From positions 682,001 through 746,000 of the forward strand of contig NW_026947546.1 in NCBI RefSeq assembly GCF_034190915.1: a stretch of 64,000 nucleotides of DNA, in the 5' to 3' direction. The DNA comes from Cavia porcellus. Lineage: Eukaryota > Chordata > Mammalia > Rodentia > Caviidae. Position numbers and translations under genes: made by a program. Below the pieces are notes generated by a model that did not search any database, was not told where the DNA came from, and was given only the letters and a program-made list of their open reading frames with translations. Positions within the stretch are counted from its first letter, which is position 1, and the number at the start of each line of letters is the position of its first letter. Positions 25,092 through 41,600 of the stretch are shown here, one piece after another.

Positions 25092-28000
25092 CACCACCCC
25101 GTGATGTTTTTCTCACTCCTACTAGTGAATGTAATGTAACACACACCGATACAATGCGCACCACCACGTGATGTTTTTCTCACTCCTACTAGTGAATGTA
25201 ATGTAACACACACCCATACAATGCGCACCACCCCGTGATGTTTTTCTCACTCCTACTAGTGAATGTAATGTAACACACACCCATACAATGCGCACCACCC
25301 CGTGATGTTTGTCTCACTCCTACTAGTGAATGTAATGTAACACACACCCATACAATGCGCACCACCGCGTGATGTTTTTCTCACTCCTACTAGTGAATCT
25401 AATGTAACACACACCCATACAATGCGCACCACCCCTTGATGTTTTTCTCACTCCTACTAGTGAATGTAATGTAACACACACCCATACAATGCGCACCACC
25501 CCGTGATGTTTTTCTCACTCCTACGAGTGAATGTAATGTAACACACACCCATAAAATGCGCACCACCCCGTGATGATTTTCTCACTCCTACTAGTGAATC
25601 TAATGTAACACACACCCATACAATGCGCACCACCCCGTGATGTTTTTCTCACTCCTACTAGTGAATCTAATGTAACACACACCCATACAATGCGCACCAC
25701 CCCGTGATGTTTTTCTCACTCCTACTAGTGAATCTAATGTAACACACACCCATACAAGGCTCACCACCCCGTGATGTTTTTCTCACTCGTAGTAGTGAAT
25801 GTAATGTAACACACACACATACAATGCGCACCACCCCGTCATGTTTTTCTCACTCCTACTAGTGAATGTAATGTAACACACACCCATACAATGCGCACCA
25901 CCCCGTGATGTTTTTCTCACTCTTAGTAGTGAATGTAATGTAACACACACCCATACAATGTGCACCACCCCGTGATGTTTTTCTCACTCCTACTAGTGAA
26001 TGTAATGTAACACACACCCATACAATGCGCACCACCCTGTGATGTTTTTCTCACTGCTACTAGTGAATGTAATGTAACACACACCCATACAATGCGCACC
26101 ACCCCGTGATGTTTTTCTCACTCCTATTAGTGAATGTAATGTAACACCCCCATACAATTCGCACCACCCCGTGATGTTTTTCTCACTCCTACTAGTGAAT
26201 GTAATGTAACACACACCCATAAAATGCGCACCACCCCGTGATGTTTTTCTCACTCCTACTAGTGAATGTAATGTAACACACACCCATACAATGCGCACCA
26301 CCCCGTGATGTTTTTCTAACTCCTACTAGTGAATGTAATGTAACACACACCCATACAATGCGCACCACCGCGTGATGTTTTTCTCACTCCTACTAGTGAA
26401 TCTAATGTAACACACACCCATACAATGCGCACCACCCCGTGATGTTTTTCTCACTCCTACTAGTGAATGTAATGTAACACACACCCATACAATGCTCACC
26501 ACCCCGTGATGTTTTTCTTACTCTTAGTAGTGAATGTAATGTAACACACACACATACAATGCGCACCACCCCGTGATGTTTTTCTCACTCCTACTAGTGA
26601 ATGTAATGTAACACACACCCATACAATGCGCACCACCCCGTGATGTTTTTCTCACTGCTACTAGTGAATGTAATGTAACACACACCCATACAATGCGCAC
26701 CACCCCGTGATGTTTTTCTCACTCCTATTAGTGAATGTAATGTAACACACACCCATACAATGCGCACCACCCCGTGATGTTTTTCTCACTCCCACTAGTG
26801 AATGTAATGTAACACATACCCATACAATGCGCACCGCCCCGTGATGTTTTTCTCACTCCTACTAGTGAATGTAATGTAACACAAACCCATATAATGCACA
26901 CCACCCCGTGATGTTTTTCTCACTCCTACTAGTGAATGTAATGTAACACACACCCATACAATGCTCACCACCCCGTGATGTTTTTCTCACTCGTAGTAGT
27001 GAATGTAATGTAACACACACACATACAATGCGCACCACCCCGTCATGTTTTTCTAACTCCTACTAGTGAATCTAATGTAACACACACCCATACAATGCGC
27101 ACCACCCCGCGATGTTTTTCAGAAACCTATCCTACATTGCCACTGCATGTTCCCTGACCTCCACATGCTGACCACCCCGCGGGGCTTTTCTCCATCCTAC
27201 ATTGCCACTCACTGCCTTTCCTAATTCAGAGCCTCCGATTCACACCACCCCGTGATGGTTTTCTCACTCCTATTAGTGAATGTAATGTAACACACACCCA
27301 TACAATGCGCACCACCCCGTGATGTTTTTCTCACTCCTACTAGTGAATGTAATGTAACACACACCCATACAATGCGCACCACCCCGTGATGTTTTTCTCA
27401 CTCCTACTAGTGAATGTAATGTAACACACACCCATACAATGCGCACCACCCCGTGATGTTTTTCTCACTCCTACTAGTGAATGTAATGTAACACACACCC
27501 ATGCAATGCGCATCACCCCGTGATGTTTTTCTCACTCCTACTAGTGAATCTAATGTAACACACACCCATACAATGCGCACCACCCCGTGATGTTTTTCTC
27601 ACTCCTACTAGTGAATGTAATGTAACACACACCCATACAATGCGAACCACCCCGTGATGTTTTTCTCACTCCTACTAGTGAATGTAATGTAACACACACC
27701 CATACAATGCGCACCACCCCGTGATGTTTTTCGCACTCCTACTAGTGAATGTAATGTAACACACACCCATACAATGCGCACCACCCCGTGATGTTTTTCT
27801 CATTCCTACTAGTGAATGTAATGTAACACACACCCATACAATGCGCACCACTCCGTGATGTTTTTCTCACTCCTATTAGTGAATGTAATGTAACACCACC
27901 ATACAATTCGCACCACCCCGTGATGTTTTTCTCACTCCTACTAGTGAATGTAATGTAACACACACCCATAAAATGCGCACCACCCCGTGATGTTTTTCTC

Positions 28001-29652
28001 ACTCCTACTAGTGAATGTAATGTAACACACACCCATACAATGCGCACCACCCCGTGATGTTTTTCTAACTCCTACTAGTGAATGTAATGTAACCCACACC
28101 CATACAATGCGCACCACCGCGTGATGTTTTTCTCACTCCTACTAGTGAATCTAATGTAACACACACCCATACAATGCGCACCACCCCGTGATGTTTTTCT
28201 CATTCCTACTAGTGAATGTAATGTAACACACACCCATACAATGCTCACCACCCCGTGATGTTTTTCTTACTCTTAGTAGTGAATGTAATGTAACACACAC
28301 ACATACAATGCGCACCACCCCGTGATGTTTTTCTCACTCCTACTAGTGAATGTAATGTAACACACACCCATACAATGCTCACCACCCCGTGATGTTTTTC
28401 TCACTCGTAGTAGTGAATGTAATGTAACACACACCCATACAATGCGCACCACCCCGTGATGTTTTTCTCACTCCTATTAGTGAATGTAATGTAACACACA
28501 CCCACACAATGCGCACCACACCGTGATGTTTTTCTCACTCCCACTAGTGAATGTAATGTAACACATACCCATACAATGCGCACCGCCCCGTGATGTTTTT
28601 CTCACTCCTACTAGTGAATGTAATGTAACACAAACCCATATAATGCACACCACCCCGTGATGTTTTTTTCACTCCTACTAGTGAATGTAATGTAACACAC
28701 ACCCATACAATGCTCACCACCCCGTGATGTTTTTCTCACTCGTAGTAGTGAATGTAATGTAACACACACACATACAATGCGCACCACCCCGTCATGTTTT
28801 TCTAACTCCTACTAGTGAATGTAATGTAACACACACCCATACAATGCGCACCACCCCGTGATGTTTTTCTCACTCTTAGTAGTGAATGTAATGTAACACA
28901 CACCCATACAATGCGCACCACCCCGTCATGTTTTTCTCACTCCTACTAGTGAATGTAATGTAACACACACCCATACAATGCGCACCACCCTGTGATGTTT
29001 TTCTCACTGCTACTAGTGAATGTAATGTAACACACACCCATACAATGCGCACCACCCCGTGATGTTTTTCTCACTCCTATTAGTGAATGTAATGTAACAC
29101 ACACCCATCCAATGCGCACCACCCCGTGATGTTTTTCTCACTCCTACTAGTGAATGTAATGTAACACACACCCATACAATGCGCACCACCCCGTGATGTT
29201 TTTCTCACTCCTACTAGTGAATGTAATGTAACACACACCCATACAATGCGCACCACCCCGTGATGTTTTTCTCACTCCTACTAGTGAATGTAATGTAACA
29301 CACACCCATACAATGCGCACCACCCCGTGATGTTTTTCTCACTCCTACTAGTGAATGTAATGTAACACACACCCATGCAATGCGCATCACCCCGTGATGT
29401 TTTTCTCACTCCTACTAGTGAATCTAATGTAACACACACCCATACAATGCGCACCACCCCGTGATGTTTTTCTCACTCCTACTAGTGAATGTAATGTAAC
29501 ACACACCCATACAATGCGAACCACCCCGTGATGTTTTTCTCACTCCTACTAGTGAATGTAATGTAACACACACCCATACAATGCGCACCACCCCGTGATG
29601 TTTTTCGCACTCCTACTAGTGAATGTAATGTAACACACACCCATACAATGCG
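25092..29652. repeat. HOR unit A variant, 4,561 bp
   Basis: 25092 onward matches base 1 onward at an offset of 25,091 up to about 27700. After an extra 333 bp (five monomers minus 2 bp, bearing a second 2-bp-deleted monomer at about 27895), it matches the end of unit A1 at an offset of 25,424 up to 29652. Length equals 4,228 + 333. It abuts super-repeat copy 2 in register. One difference from A1 is TTTTTCTCACTGC at about 26046 where A1 has TTTTTGTCACTGC at about 955. Confidence 0.85.
27100..27242. repeat. 143-bp spacer 6 (subtype I)
   Basis: Identical in type to spacer 1, including the GATGGTTTTC monomer that follows. It lies in the 4,561-bp A-unit variant. Confidence 0.92.
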
Positions 29653-32600
29653 CACCACCCCGTGATGTTTTTCTCACTCCTACTAGTGAATGTAATGTAA
29701 CACACACCGATACAATGCGCACCACCACGTGATGTTTTTCTCACTCCTACTAGTGAATGTAATGTAACACACACCCATACAATGCGCACCACCCCGTGAT
29801 GTTTTTCTCACTCCTACTAGTGAATGTAATGTAACACACACCCATACAATGCGCACCACCCCGTGATGTTTGTCTCACTCCTACTAGTGAATGTAATGTA
29901 ACACACACCCATACAATGCGCACCACCGCGTGATGTTTTTCTCACTCCTACTAGTGAATCTAATGTAACACACACCCATACAATGCGCACCACCCCTTGA
30001 TGTTTTTCTCACTCCTACTAGTGAATGTAATGTAACACACACCCATACAATGCGCACCACCCCGTGATGTTTTTCTCACTCCTACGAGTGAATGTAATGT
30101 AACACACACCCATAAAATGCGCACCACCCCGTGATGATTTTCTCACTCCTACTAGTGAATCTAATGTAACACACACCCATACAATGCGCACCACCCCGTG
30201 ATGTTTTTCTCACTCCTACTAGTGAATCTAATGTAACACACACCCATACAATGCGCACCACCCCGTGATGTTTTTCTCACTCCTACTAGTGAATCTAATG
30301 TAACACACACCCATACAAGGCTCACCACCCCGTGATGTTTTTCTCACTCGTAGTAGTGAATGTAATGTAACACACACACATACAATGCGCACCACCCCGT
30401 CATGTTTTTCTCACTCCTACTAGTGAATGTAATGTAACACACACCCATACAATGCGCACCACCCCGTGATGTTTTTCTCACTCTTAGTAGTGAATGTAAT
30501 GTAACACACACCCATACAATGTGCACCACCCCGTGATGTTTTTCTCACTCCTACTAGTGAATGTAATGTAACACACACCCATACAATGCGCACCACCCTG
30601 TGATGTTTTTGTCACTGCTACTAGTGAATGTAATGTAACACACACCCATACAATGCGCACCACCCCGTGATGTTTTTCTCACTCCTATTAGTGAATGTAA
30701 TGTAACACCCCCATACAATTCGCACCACCCCGTGATGTTTTTCTCACTCCTACTAGTGAATGTAATGTAACACACACCCATAAAATGCGCACCACCCCGT
30801 GATGTTTTTCTCACTCCTACTAGTGAATGTAATGTAACACACACCCATACAATGCGCACCACCCCGTGATGTTTTTCTAACTCCTACTAGTGAATGTAAT
30901 GTAACACACACCCATACAATGCGCACCACCGCGTGATGTTTTTCTCACTCCTACTAGTGAATCTAATGTAACACACACCCATACAATGCGCACCACCCCG
31001 TGATGTTTTTCTCACTCCTACTAGTGAATGTAATGTAACACACACCCATACAATGCTCACCACCCCGTGATGTTTTTCTTACTCTTAGTAGTGAATGTAA
31101 TGTAACACACACACATACAATGCGCACCACCCCGTGATGTTTTTCTCACTCCTACTAGTGAATGTAATGTAACACACACCCATACAATGCGCACCACCCC
31201 GTGATGTTTTTCTCACTGCTACTAGTGAATGTAATGTAACACACACCCATACAATGCGCACCACCCCGTGATGTTTTTCTCACTCCTATTAGTGAATGTA
31301 ATGTAACACACACCCATACAATGCGCACCACCCCGTGATGTTTTTCTCACTCCCACTAGTGAATGTAATGTAACACATACCCATACAATGCGCACCGCCC
31401 CGTGATGTTTTTCTCACTCCTACTAGTGAATGTAATGTAACACAAACCCATATAATGCACACCACCCCGTGATGTTTTTCTCACTCCTACTAGTGAATGT
31501 AATGTAACACACACCCATACAATGCTCACCACCCCGTGATGTTTTTCTCACTCGTAGTAGTGAATGTAATGTAACACACACACATACAATGCGCACCACC
31601 CCGTCATGTTTTTCTAACTCCTACTAGTGAATCTAATGTAACACACACCCATACAATGCGCACCACCCCGCGATGTTTTTCAGAAACCTATCCTACATTG
31701 CCACTGCATGTTCCCTGACCTCCACATGCTGACCACCCCGCGGGGCTTTTCTCCATCCTACATTGCCACTCACTGCCTTTCCTAATTCAGAGCCTCCGAT
31801 TCACACCACCCCGTGATGGTTTTCTCACTCCTATTAGTGAATGTAATGTAACACACACCCATACAATGCGCACCACCCCGTGATGTTTTTCTCACTCCTA
31901 CTAGTGAATGTAATGTAACACACACCCATACAATGCGCACCACCCCGTGATGTTTTTCTCACTCCTACTAGTGAATGTAATGTAACACACACCCATACAA
32001 TGCGCACCACCCCGTGATGTTTTTCTCACTCCTACTAGTGAATGTAATGTAACACACACCCATGCAATGCGCATCACCCCGTGATGTTTTTCTCACTCCT
32101 ACTAGTGAATCTAATGTAACACACACCCATACAATGCGCACCACCCCGTGATGTTTTTCTCACTCCTACTAGTGAATGTAATGTAACACACACCCATACA
32201 ATGCGAACCACCCCGTGATGTTTTTCTCACTCCTACTAGTGAATGTAATGTAACACACACCCATACAATGCGCACCACCCCGTGATGTTTTTCTCACTCC
32301 TACTAGTGAATGTAATGTAACACACACCCATACAATGCGCACCACCCCGTGATGTTTTTCGCACTCCTACTAGTGAATCTAATGTAACACACACCCATAC
32401 AATGCGCACCACCCCGTGATGTTTTTCTCATTCCTACTAGTGAATGTAATGTAACACACACCCATACAATGCTCACCACCCCGTGATGTTTTTCTTACTC
32501 TTAGTAGTGAATGTAATGTAACACACACACATACAATGCGCACCACCCCGTGATGTTTTTCTCACACCTACTAGTGAATGTAATGTAACACACACCCATA

Positions 32601-33880
32601 CAATGCTCACCACCCCGTGATGTTTTTCTCACTCGTAGTAGTGAATGTAATGTAACACACACCCATACAATGCGCACCACCCCGTGATGTTTTTCTCACT
32701 CCTATTAGTGAATGTAATGTAACACACACCCACACAATGCGCACCACACCGTGATGTTTTTCTCACTCCCACTAGTGAATGTAATGTAACACATACCCAT
32801 ACAATGCGCACCGCCCCGTGATGTTTTTCTCACTCCTACTAGTGAATGTAATGTAACACAAACCCATATAATGCACACCACCCCGTGATGTTTTTTTCAC
32901 TCCTACTAGTGAATGTAATGTAACACACACCCATACAATGCTCACCACCCCGTGATGTTTTTCTCACTCGTAGTAGTGAATGTAATGTAACACACACACA
33001 TACAATGCGCACCACCCCGTCATGTTTTTCTAACTCCTACTAGTGAATGTAATGTAACACACACCCATACAATGCGCACCACCCCGTGATGTTTTTCTCA
33101 CTCTTAGTAGTGAATGTAATGTAACACACACCCATACAATGCGCACCACCCCGTCATGTTTTTCTCACTCCTACTAGTGAATGTAATGTAACACACACCC
33201 ATACAATGCGCACCACCCTGTGATGTTTTTCTCACTGCTACTAGTGAATGTAATGTAACACACACCCATACAATGCGCACCACCCCGTGATGTTTTTCTC
33301 ACTCCTATTAGTGAATGTAATGTAACACACACCCATCCAATGCGCACCACCCCGTGATGTTTTTCTCACTCCTACTAGTGAATGTAATGTAACACACACC
33401 CATACAATGCGCACCACCCCGTGATGTTTTTCTCACTCCTACTAGTGAATGTAATGTAACACACACCCATACAATGCGCACCACCCCGTGATGTTTTTCT
33501 CACTCCTACTAGTGAATGTAATGTAACACACACCCATACAATGCGCACCACCCCGTGATGTTTTTCTCACTCCTACTAGTGAATGTAATGTAACACACAC
33601 CCATGCAATGCGCATCACCCCGTGATGTTTTTCTCACTCCTACTAGTGAATCTAATGTAACACACACCCATACAATGCGCACCACCCCGTGATGTTTTTC
33701 TCACTCCTACTAGTGAATGTAATGTAACACACACCCATACAATGCGAACCACCCCGTGATGTTTTTCTCACTCCTACTAGTGAATGTAATGTAACACACA
33801 CCCATACAATGCGCACCACCCCGTGATGTTTTTCGCACTCCTACTAGTGAATGTAATGTAACACACACCCATACAATGCG
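29653..33880. repeat. HOR unit A1', 4,228 bp
   Basis: Counterpart of 1-4228 in super-repeat copy 2, with spacer at 31661-31803 and the same landmark order. I found no difference from 1-4228 in the positions compared. Confidence 0.9.
31661..31803. repeat. 143-bp spacer 7 (subtype I)
   Basis: Super-repeat counterpart of spacer 1 (offset 29,652 bp). Confidence 0.92.
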
Positions 33881-36800
33881 CACCACCCCGTGATGTTTTT
33901 CTCACTCCTACTAGTGAATGTAATGTAACACACACCGATACAATGCGCACCACCACGTGATGTTTTTCTCACTCCTACTAGTGAATGTAATGTAACACAC
34001 ACCCATACAATGCGCACCACCCCGTGATGTTTTTCTCACTCCTACTAGTGAATGTAATGTAACACACACCCATACAATGCGCACCACCCCGTGATGTTTG
34101 TCTCACTCCTACTAGTGAATGTAATGTAACACACACCCATACAATGCGCACCACCGCGTGATGTTTTTCTCACTCCTACTAGTGAATCTAATGTAACACA
34201 CACCCATACAATGCGCACCACCCCTTGATGTTTTTCTCACTCCTACTAGTGAATGTAATGTAACACACACCCATACAATGCGCACCACCCCGTGATGTTT
34301 TTCTCACTCCTACGAGTGAATGTAATGTAACACACACCCATAAAATGCGCACCACCCCGTGATGATTTTCTCACTCCTACTAGTGAATCTAATGTAACAC
34401 ACACCCATACAATGCGCACCACCCCGTGATGTTTTTCTCACTCCTACTAGTGAATCTAATGTAACACACACCCATACAATGCGCACCACCCCGTGATGTT
34501 TTTCTCACTCCTACTAGTGAATCTAATGTAACACACACCCATACAAGGCTCACCACCCCGTGATGTTTTTCTCACTCGTAGTAGTGAATGTAATGTAACA
34601 CACACACATACAATGCGCACCACCCCGTCATGTTTTTCTCACTCCTACTAGTGAATGTAATGTAACACACACCCATACAATGCGCACCACCCCGTGATGT
34701 TTTTCTCACTCTTAGTAGTGAATGTAATGTAACACACACCCATACAATGTGCACCACCCCGTGATGTTTTTCTCACTCCTACTAGTGAATGTAATGTAAC
34801 ACACACCCATACAATGCGCACCACCCTGTGATGTTTTTGTCACTGCTACTAGTGAATGTAATGTAACACACACCCATACAATGCGCACCACCCCGTGATG
34901 TTTTTCTCACTCCTATTAGTGAATGTAATGTAACACCCCCATACAATTCGCACCACCCCGTGATGTTTTTCTCACTCCTACTAGTGAATGTAATGTAACA
35001 CACACCCATAAAATGCGCACCACCCCGTGATGTTTTTCTCACTCCTACTAGTGAATGTAATGTAACACACACCCATACAATGCGCACCACCCCGTGATGT
35101 TTTTCTAACTCCTACTAGTGAATGTAATGTAACACACACCCATACAATGCGCACCACCGCGTGATGTTTTTCTCACTCCTACTAGTGAATCTAATGTAAC
35201 ACACACCCATACAATGCGCACCACCCCGTGATGTTTTTCTCACTCCTACTAGTGAATGTAATGTAACACACACCCATACAATGCTCACCACCCCGTGATG
35301 TTTTTCTTACTCTTAGTAGTGAATGTAATGTAACACACACACATACAATGCGCACCACCCCGTGATGTTTTTCTCACTCCTACTAGTGAATGTAATGTAA
35401 CACACACCCATACAATGCGCACCACCCCGTGATGTTTTTCTCACTGCTACTAGTGAATGTAATGTAACACACACCCATACAATGCGCACCACCCCGTGAT
35501 GTTTTTCTCACTCCTATTAGTGAATGTAATGTAACACACACCCATACAATGCGCACCACCCCGTGATGTTTTTCTCACTCCCACTAGTGAATGTAATGTA
35601 ACACATACCCATACAATGCGCACCGCCCCGTGATGTTTTTCTCACTCCTACTAGTGAATGTAATGTAACACAAACCCATATAATGCACACCACCCCGTGA
35701 TGTTTTTCTCACTCCTACTAGTGAATGTAATGTAACACACACCCATACAATGCTCACCACCCCGTGATGTTTTTCTCACTCGTAGTAGTGAATGTAATGT
35801 AACACACACACATACAATGCGCACCACCCCGTCATGTTTTTCTAACTCCTACTAGTGAATCTAATGTAACACACACCCATACAATGCGCACCACCCCGCG
35901 ATGTTTTTCAGAAACCTATCCTACATTGCCACTGCATGTTCCCTGACCTCCACATGCTGACCACCCCGCGGGGCTTTTCTCCATCCTACATTGCCACTCA
36001 CTGCCTTTCCTAATTCAGAGCCTCCGATTCACACCACCCCGTGATGGTTTTCTCACTCCTATTAGTGAATGTAATGTAACACACACCCATACAATGCGCA
36101 CCACCCCGTGATGTTTTTCTCACTCCTACTAGTGAATGTAATGTAACACACACCCATACAATGCGCACCACCCCGTGATGTTTTTCTCACTCCTACTAGT
36201 GAATGTAATGTAACACACACCCATACAATGCGCACCACCCCGTGATGTTTTTCTCACTCCTACTAGTGAATGTAATGTAACACACACCCATGCAATGCGC
36301 ATCACCCCGTGATGTTTTTCTCACTCCTACTAGTGAATCTAATGTAACACACACCCATACAATGCGCACCACCCCGTGATGTTTTTCTCACTCCTACTAG
36401 TGAATGTAATGTAACACACACCCATACAATGCGAACCACCCCGTGATGTTTTTCTCACTCCTACTAGTGAATGTAATGTAACACACACCCATACAATGCG
36501 CACCACCCCGTGATGTTTTTCTCACTCCTACTAGTGAATGTAATGTAACACACACCCATACAATGCGCACCACCCCGTGATGTTTTTCGCACTCCTACTA
36601 GTGAATCTAATGTAACACACACCCATACAATGCGCACCACCCCGTGATGTTTTTCTCATTCCTACTAGTGAATGTAATGTAACACACACCCATACAATGC
36701 TCACCACCCCGTGATGTTTTTCTTACTCTTAGTAGTGAATGTAATGTAACACACACACATACAATGCGCACCACCCCGTGATGTTTTTCTCACACCTACT

Positions 36801-38644
36801 AGTGAATGTAATGTAACACACACCCATACAATGCTCACCACCCCGTGATGTTTTTCTCACTCGTAGTAGTGAATGTAATGTAACACACACCCATACAATG
36901 CGCACCACCCCGTGATGTTTTTCTCACTCCTATTAGTGAATGTAATGTAACACACACCCACACAATGCGCACCACACCGTGATGTTTTTCTCACTCCCAC
37001 TAGTGAATGTAATGTAACACATACCCATACAATGCGCACCGCCCCGTGATGTTTTTCTCACTCCTACTAGTGAATGTAATGTAACACAAACCCATATAAT
37101 GCACACCACCCCGTGATGTTTTTTTCACTCCTACTAGTGAATGTAATGTAACACACACCCATACAATGCTCACCACCCCGTGATGTTTTTCTCACTCGTA
37201 GTAGTGAATGTAATGTAACACACACACATACAATGCGCACCACCCCGTCATGTTTTTCTAACTCCTACTAGTGAATGTAATGTAACACACACCCATACAA
37301 TGCGCACCACCCCGTGATGTTTTTCTCACTCTTAGTAGTGAATGTAATGTAACACACACCCATACAATGCGCACCACCCCGTCATGTTTTTCTCACTCCT
37401 ACTAGTGAATGTAATGTAACACACACCCATACAATGCGCACCACCCTGTGATGTTTTTCTCACTGCTACTAGTGAATGTAATGTAACACACACCCATACA
37501 ATGCGCACCACCCCGTGATGTTTTTCTCACTCCTATTAGTGAATGTAATGTAACACACACCCATCCAATGCGCACCACCCCGTGATGTTTTTCTCACTCC
37601 TACTAGTGAATGTAATGTAACACACACCCATACAATGCGCACCACCCCGTGATGTTTTTCTCACTCCTATTAGTGAATGTAATGTAACACACACCCATAC
37701 AATGCGCACCACCCCGTGATGTTTTTCTCACTCCTACTAGTGAATGTAATGTAACACACACCCATACAATGCGCACCACCCCGTGATGTTTTTCTCACTC
37801 CTACTAGTGAATGTAATGTAACACACACCCATACAATGCGCACCACCCCGTGATGTTTTTCTAACTCCTACTAGTGAATGTAATGTAACACACACCCATA
37901 CAATGCGCACCACCACGTGATGTTTTTCTCACTCCTACTAGTGAATCTAATGTAACACACACCCATAAAATGCGCACCACCCCGTGATGTTTTCCTCACT
38001 CCTACTAGTGAATGTAATGTAACACACACCCATACAATGCTCACCACCCCGTGATGTTTTTCTTACTCTTAGTAGTGAATCTAATGTAACACACACACAT
38101 ACAATGCGCACCACCCCGTGATGTTTTTCTCACTCCTACTAGTGAATGTAATGTAACACACACCCATACAATGCGCACCACCCCGTGATGTTTTTCTCAC
38201 TGCTACTAGTGAATGTAATGTAACACACACCCATACAATGCGCACCACCCCGTGATGTTTTTCTCACTCCTACTAGTGAATGTAATGTAACACACACCCA
38301 TACAATGCGCACCACCCCGTGATGTTTTTCTCACTCCTACTAGTGAATGTAATGTAACACACACCCATGCAATGCGCATCACCCCGTGATGTTTTTCTCA
38401 CTCCTACTAGTGAATCTAATGTAACACACACCCATACAATGCGCACCACCCCGTGATGTTTTTCTCACTCCTACTAGTGAATGTAATGTAACACACACCC
38501 ATACAATGCGAACCTCCCCGTGATGTTTTTCTCACTCCTACTAGTGAATGTAATGTAACACACACCCATACAATGCGCACCACCCCGTGATGTTTTTCGC
38601 ACTCCTACTAGTGAATGTAATGTAACACACACCCATACAATGCG
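33881..38644. repeat. HOR unit A2', 4,764 bp
   Basis: Counterpart of 4229-8992, including the same CCTATTAG switch point (37670), the eight-monomer expansion, and the unusual GAACCTCCCCG monomer at about 38510. Its spacer is at 35889-36031. Confidence 0.88.
35889..36031. repeat. 143-bp spacer 8 (subtype I)
   Basis: Super-repeat counterpart of spacer 2 (offset 29,652 bp) and 4,228 bp after spacer 7. Confidence 0.92.
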
Positions 38645-41600
38645 CACCACCCCGTGATGTTTTTCTCACTCCTACTAGTGAATGTAATGTAACACACACC
38701 GATACAATGCGCACCACCACGTGATGTTTTTCTCACTCCTACTAGTGAATGTAATGTAACACACACCCATACAATGCGCACCACCCCGTGATGTTTTTCT
38801 CACTCCTACTAGTGAATGTAATGTAACACACACCCATACAATGCGCACCACCCCGTGATGTTTGTCTCACTCCTACTAGTGAATGTAATGTAACACACAC
38901 CCATACAATGCGCACCACCGCGTGATGTTTTTCTCACTCCTACTAGTGAATCTAATGTAACACACACCCATACAATGCGCACCACCCCTTGATATTTTTC
39001 TCACTCCTACTAGTGAATGTAATGTAACACACACCCATACAATGTGCACCACCCCGTGATGTTTTTCTCACTCCTAGTAGTGAATGTAATGTAACACACA
39101 CCCATACAATGCGCACCACCCCGTGATGTTTTTCTCACTCCTACGAGTGAATGTAATGTAACACACACCCATACAATGCGCACCACCCCGTGATGTTTTT
39201 CTCACTCCTACGAGTGAATGTAATGTAACACACACCCATAAAATGCGCACCACCCCGTGATGATTTTCTCACTCCTACTAGTGAATCTAATGTAACACAC
39301 ACCCATACAATGCGCACCACCCCGTGATGTTTTTCTCACTCCTACTAGTGAATCTAATGTAACACACACCCATACAATGCGCACCACCCCGTGATGTTTT
39401 TCTCACTCCTACTAGTGAATGTAATGTAACACACACCCATACAATGCTCACCACCCCGTGATGTTTTTCTCACTCGTAGTAGTGAATGTAATGTAACACA
39501 CACACATACAATGCGCACCACCCCGTCATGTTTTTCTCACTCCTACTAGTGAATGTAATGTAACACACACCCATACAATGCGCACCACCCCGTGATGTTT
39601 TTCTCACTCTTAGTAGTGAATGTAATGTAACACACACCCATACAATGTGCACCACCCCGTGATGTTTTTCTCACTCCTACTAGTGAATGTAATGTAACAC
39701 ACACCCATACAATGCGCACCACCCTGTGATGTTTTTCTCACTGCTACTAGTGAATCTAATGTAACACACACCCATACAATGCGCACCACTCCGTGATGTT
39801 TTTCTCACTCCTATTAGTGAATGTAATGTAACACCCCCATACAATTCGCACCACCCCGTGATGTTTTTCTCACTCCTACTAGTGAATGTAATGTAACACA
39901 CACCCATAAAATGCGCATCACCCCGTGATGTTTTTCTCACTCCTACTAGTGAATGTAATGTAACACACACCCATACAATGCGCACCACCCCGTGATGTTT
40001 TTCTAACTCCTACTAGTGAATGTAATGTAACCCACACCCATACAATGCGCACCACCGCGTGATGTTTTTCTCACTCCTACTAGTGAATCTAATGTAACAC
40101 ACACCCATACAATGCGCACCACCCCGTGATGTTTTTCTCATTCCTACTAGTGAATGTAATGTAACACACACCCATACAATGCTCACCACCCCGTGATGTT
40201 TTTCTTACTCTTAGTAGTGAATGTAATGTAACACACACACATACAATGCGCACCACCCCGTGATGTTTTTCTCACTCCTACTAGTGAATGTAATGTAACA
40301 CACACCCATACAATGCGCACCACCCCGTGATGTTTTTCTCACTGCTACTAGTGAATGTAATGTAACACACACCCATACAATGCGCACCACCCCGTGATGT
40401 TTTTCTCACTCCTATTAGTGAATGTAATGTAACACACACCCACACAATGCGCACCACCCCGTGATGTTTTTCTCACTCCCACTAGTGAATGTAATGTAAC
40501 ACATACCCATACAATGCGCACCGCCCCGTGATGTTTTTCTCACTCCTACTAGTGAATGTAATGTAACACAAACCCATATAATGCACACCACCCCGTGATG
40601 TATTTCTCACTCCTACTAGTGAATGTAATGTAACACACACCCATACAATGCTCACCACCCCGTGATGTTTTTCTCACTCGTAGTAGTGAATGTAATGTAA
40701 CACACACACATACAATGCGCACCACCCCGTCATGTTTTTCTAACTCCTACTAGTGAATGTAATGTAACACACACCCATACAATGCGCACCACCCCGTGAT
40801 GTTTTTCTCACTCTTAGTAGTGAATGTAATGTAACACACACCCATACAATGCGCACCACCCCGTCATGTTTTTCTCACTCCTACTAGTGAATGTAATGTA
40901 ACACACACCTATACAATGCGCACCACCCTGTGATGTTTTTCTCACTGCTACTAGTGAATGTAATGTAACACACACCCATACAATGCGCACCACCCCGTGA
41001 TGTTTTTCTCACTCCTATCAGTGAATGTAATGTAACACACACCCATCCAATGCGCACCACCCCGTGATGTTTTTCTCACTCCTACTAGTGAATGTAATGT
41101 AACACACACCCATACAATGCGCACCACCCCGTGATGTTTTTCTCACTCCTACTAGTGAATGTAATGTAACACACACCCATACAATGCGCACCACCCCGTG
41201 ATGTTTTTCTCACTCCTACTAGTGAATGTAATGTAACACACACCCATACAATGTGCACCACCCCGTGATGTTTTTCTCACTCCTACTAGTGAATGTAATG
41301 TAACACACACCCATACAATGCGCACCACCCCGTGATGTTTTTCTAACTCCTACTAGTGAATGTAATGTAACACACACCCATACAATGCGCACCACCACGT
41401 GATGTTTTTCTCACTCCTACTAGTGAATCTAATGTAACACACACCCATACAATGCGCACCACCCCGTGATGTTTTCCTCACTCCTACTAGTGAATGTAAT
41501 GTAACACACACCCATACAATGCTCACCACCCCGTGATGTTTTTCTTACTCTTAGTAGTGAATCTAATGTAACACACACACATACAATGCGCACCACCCCG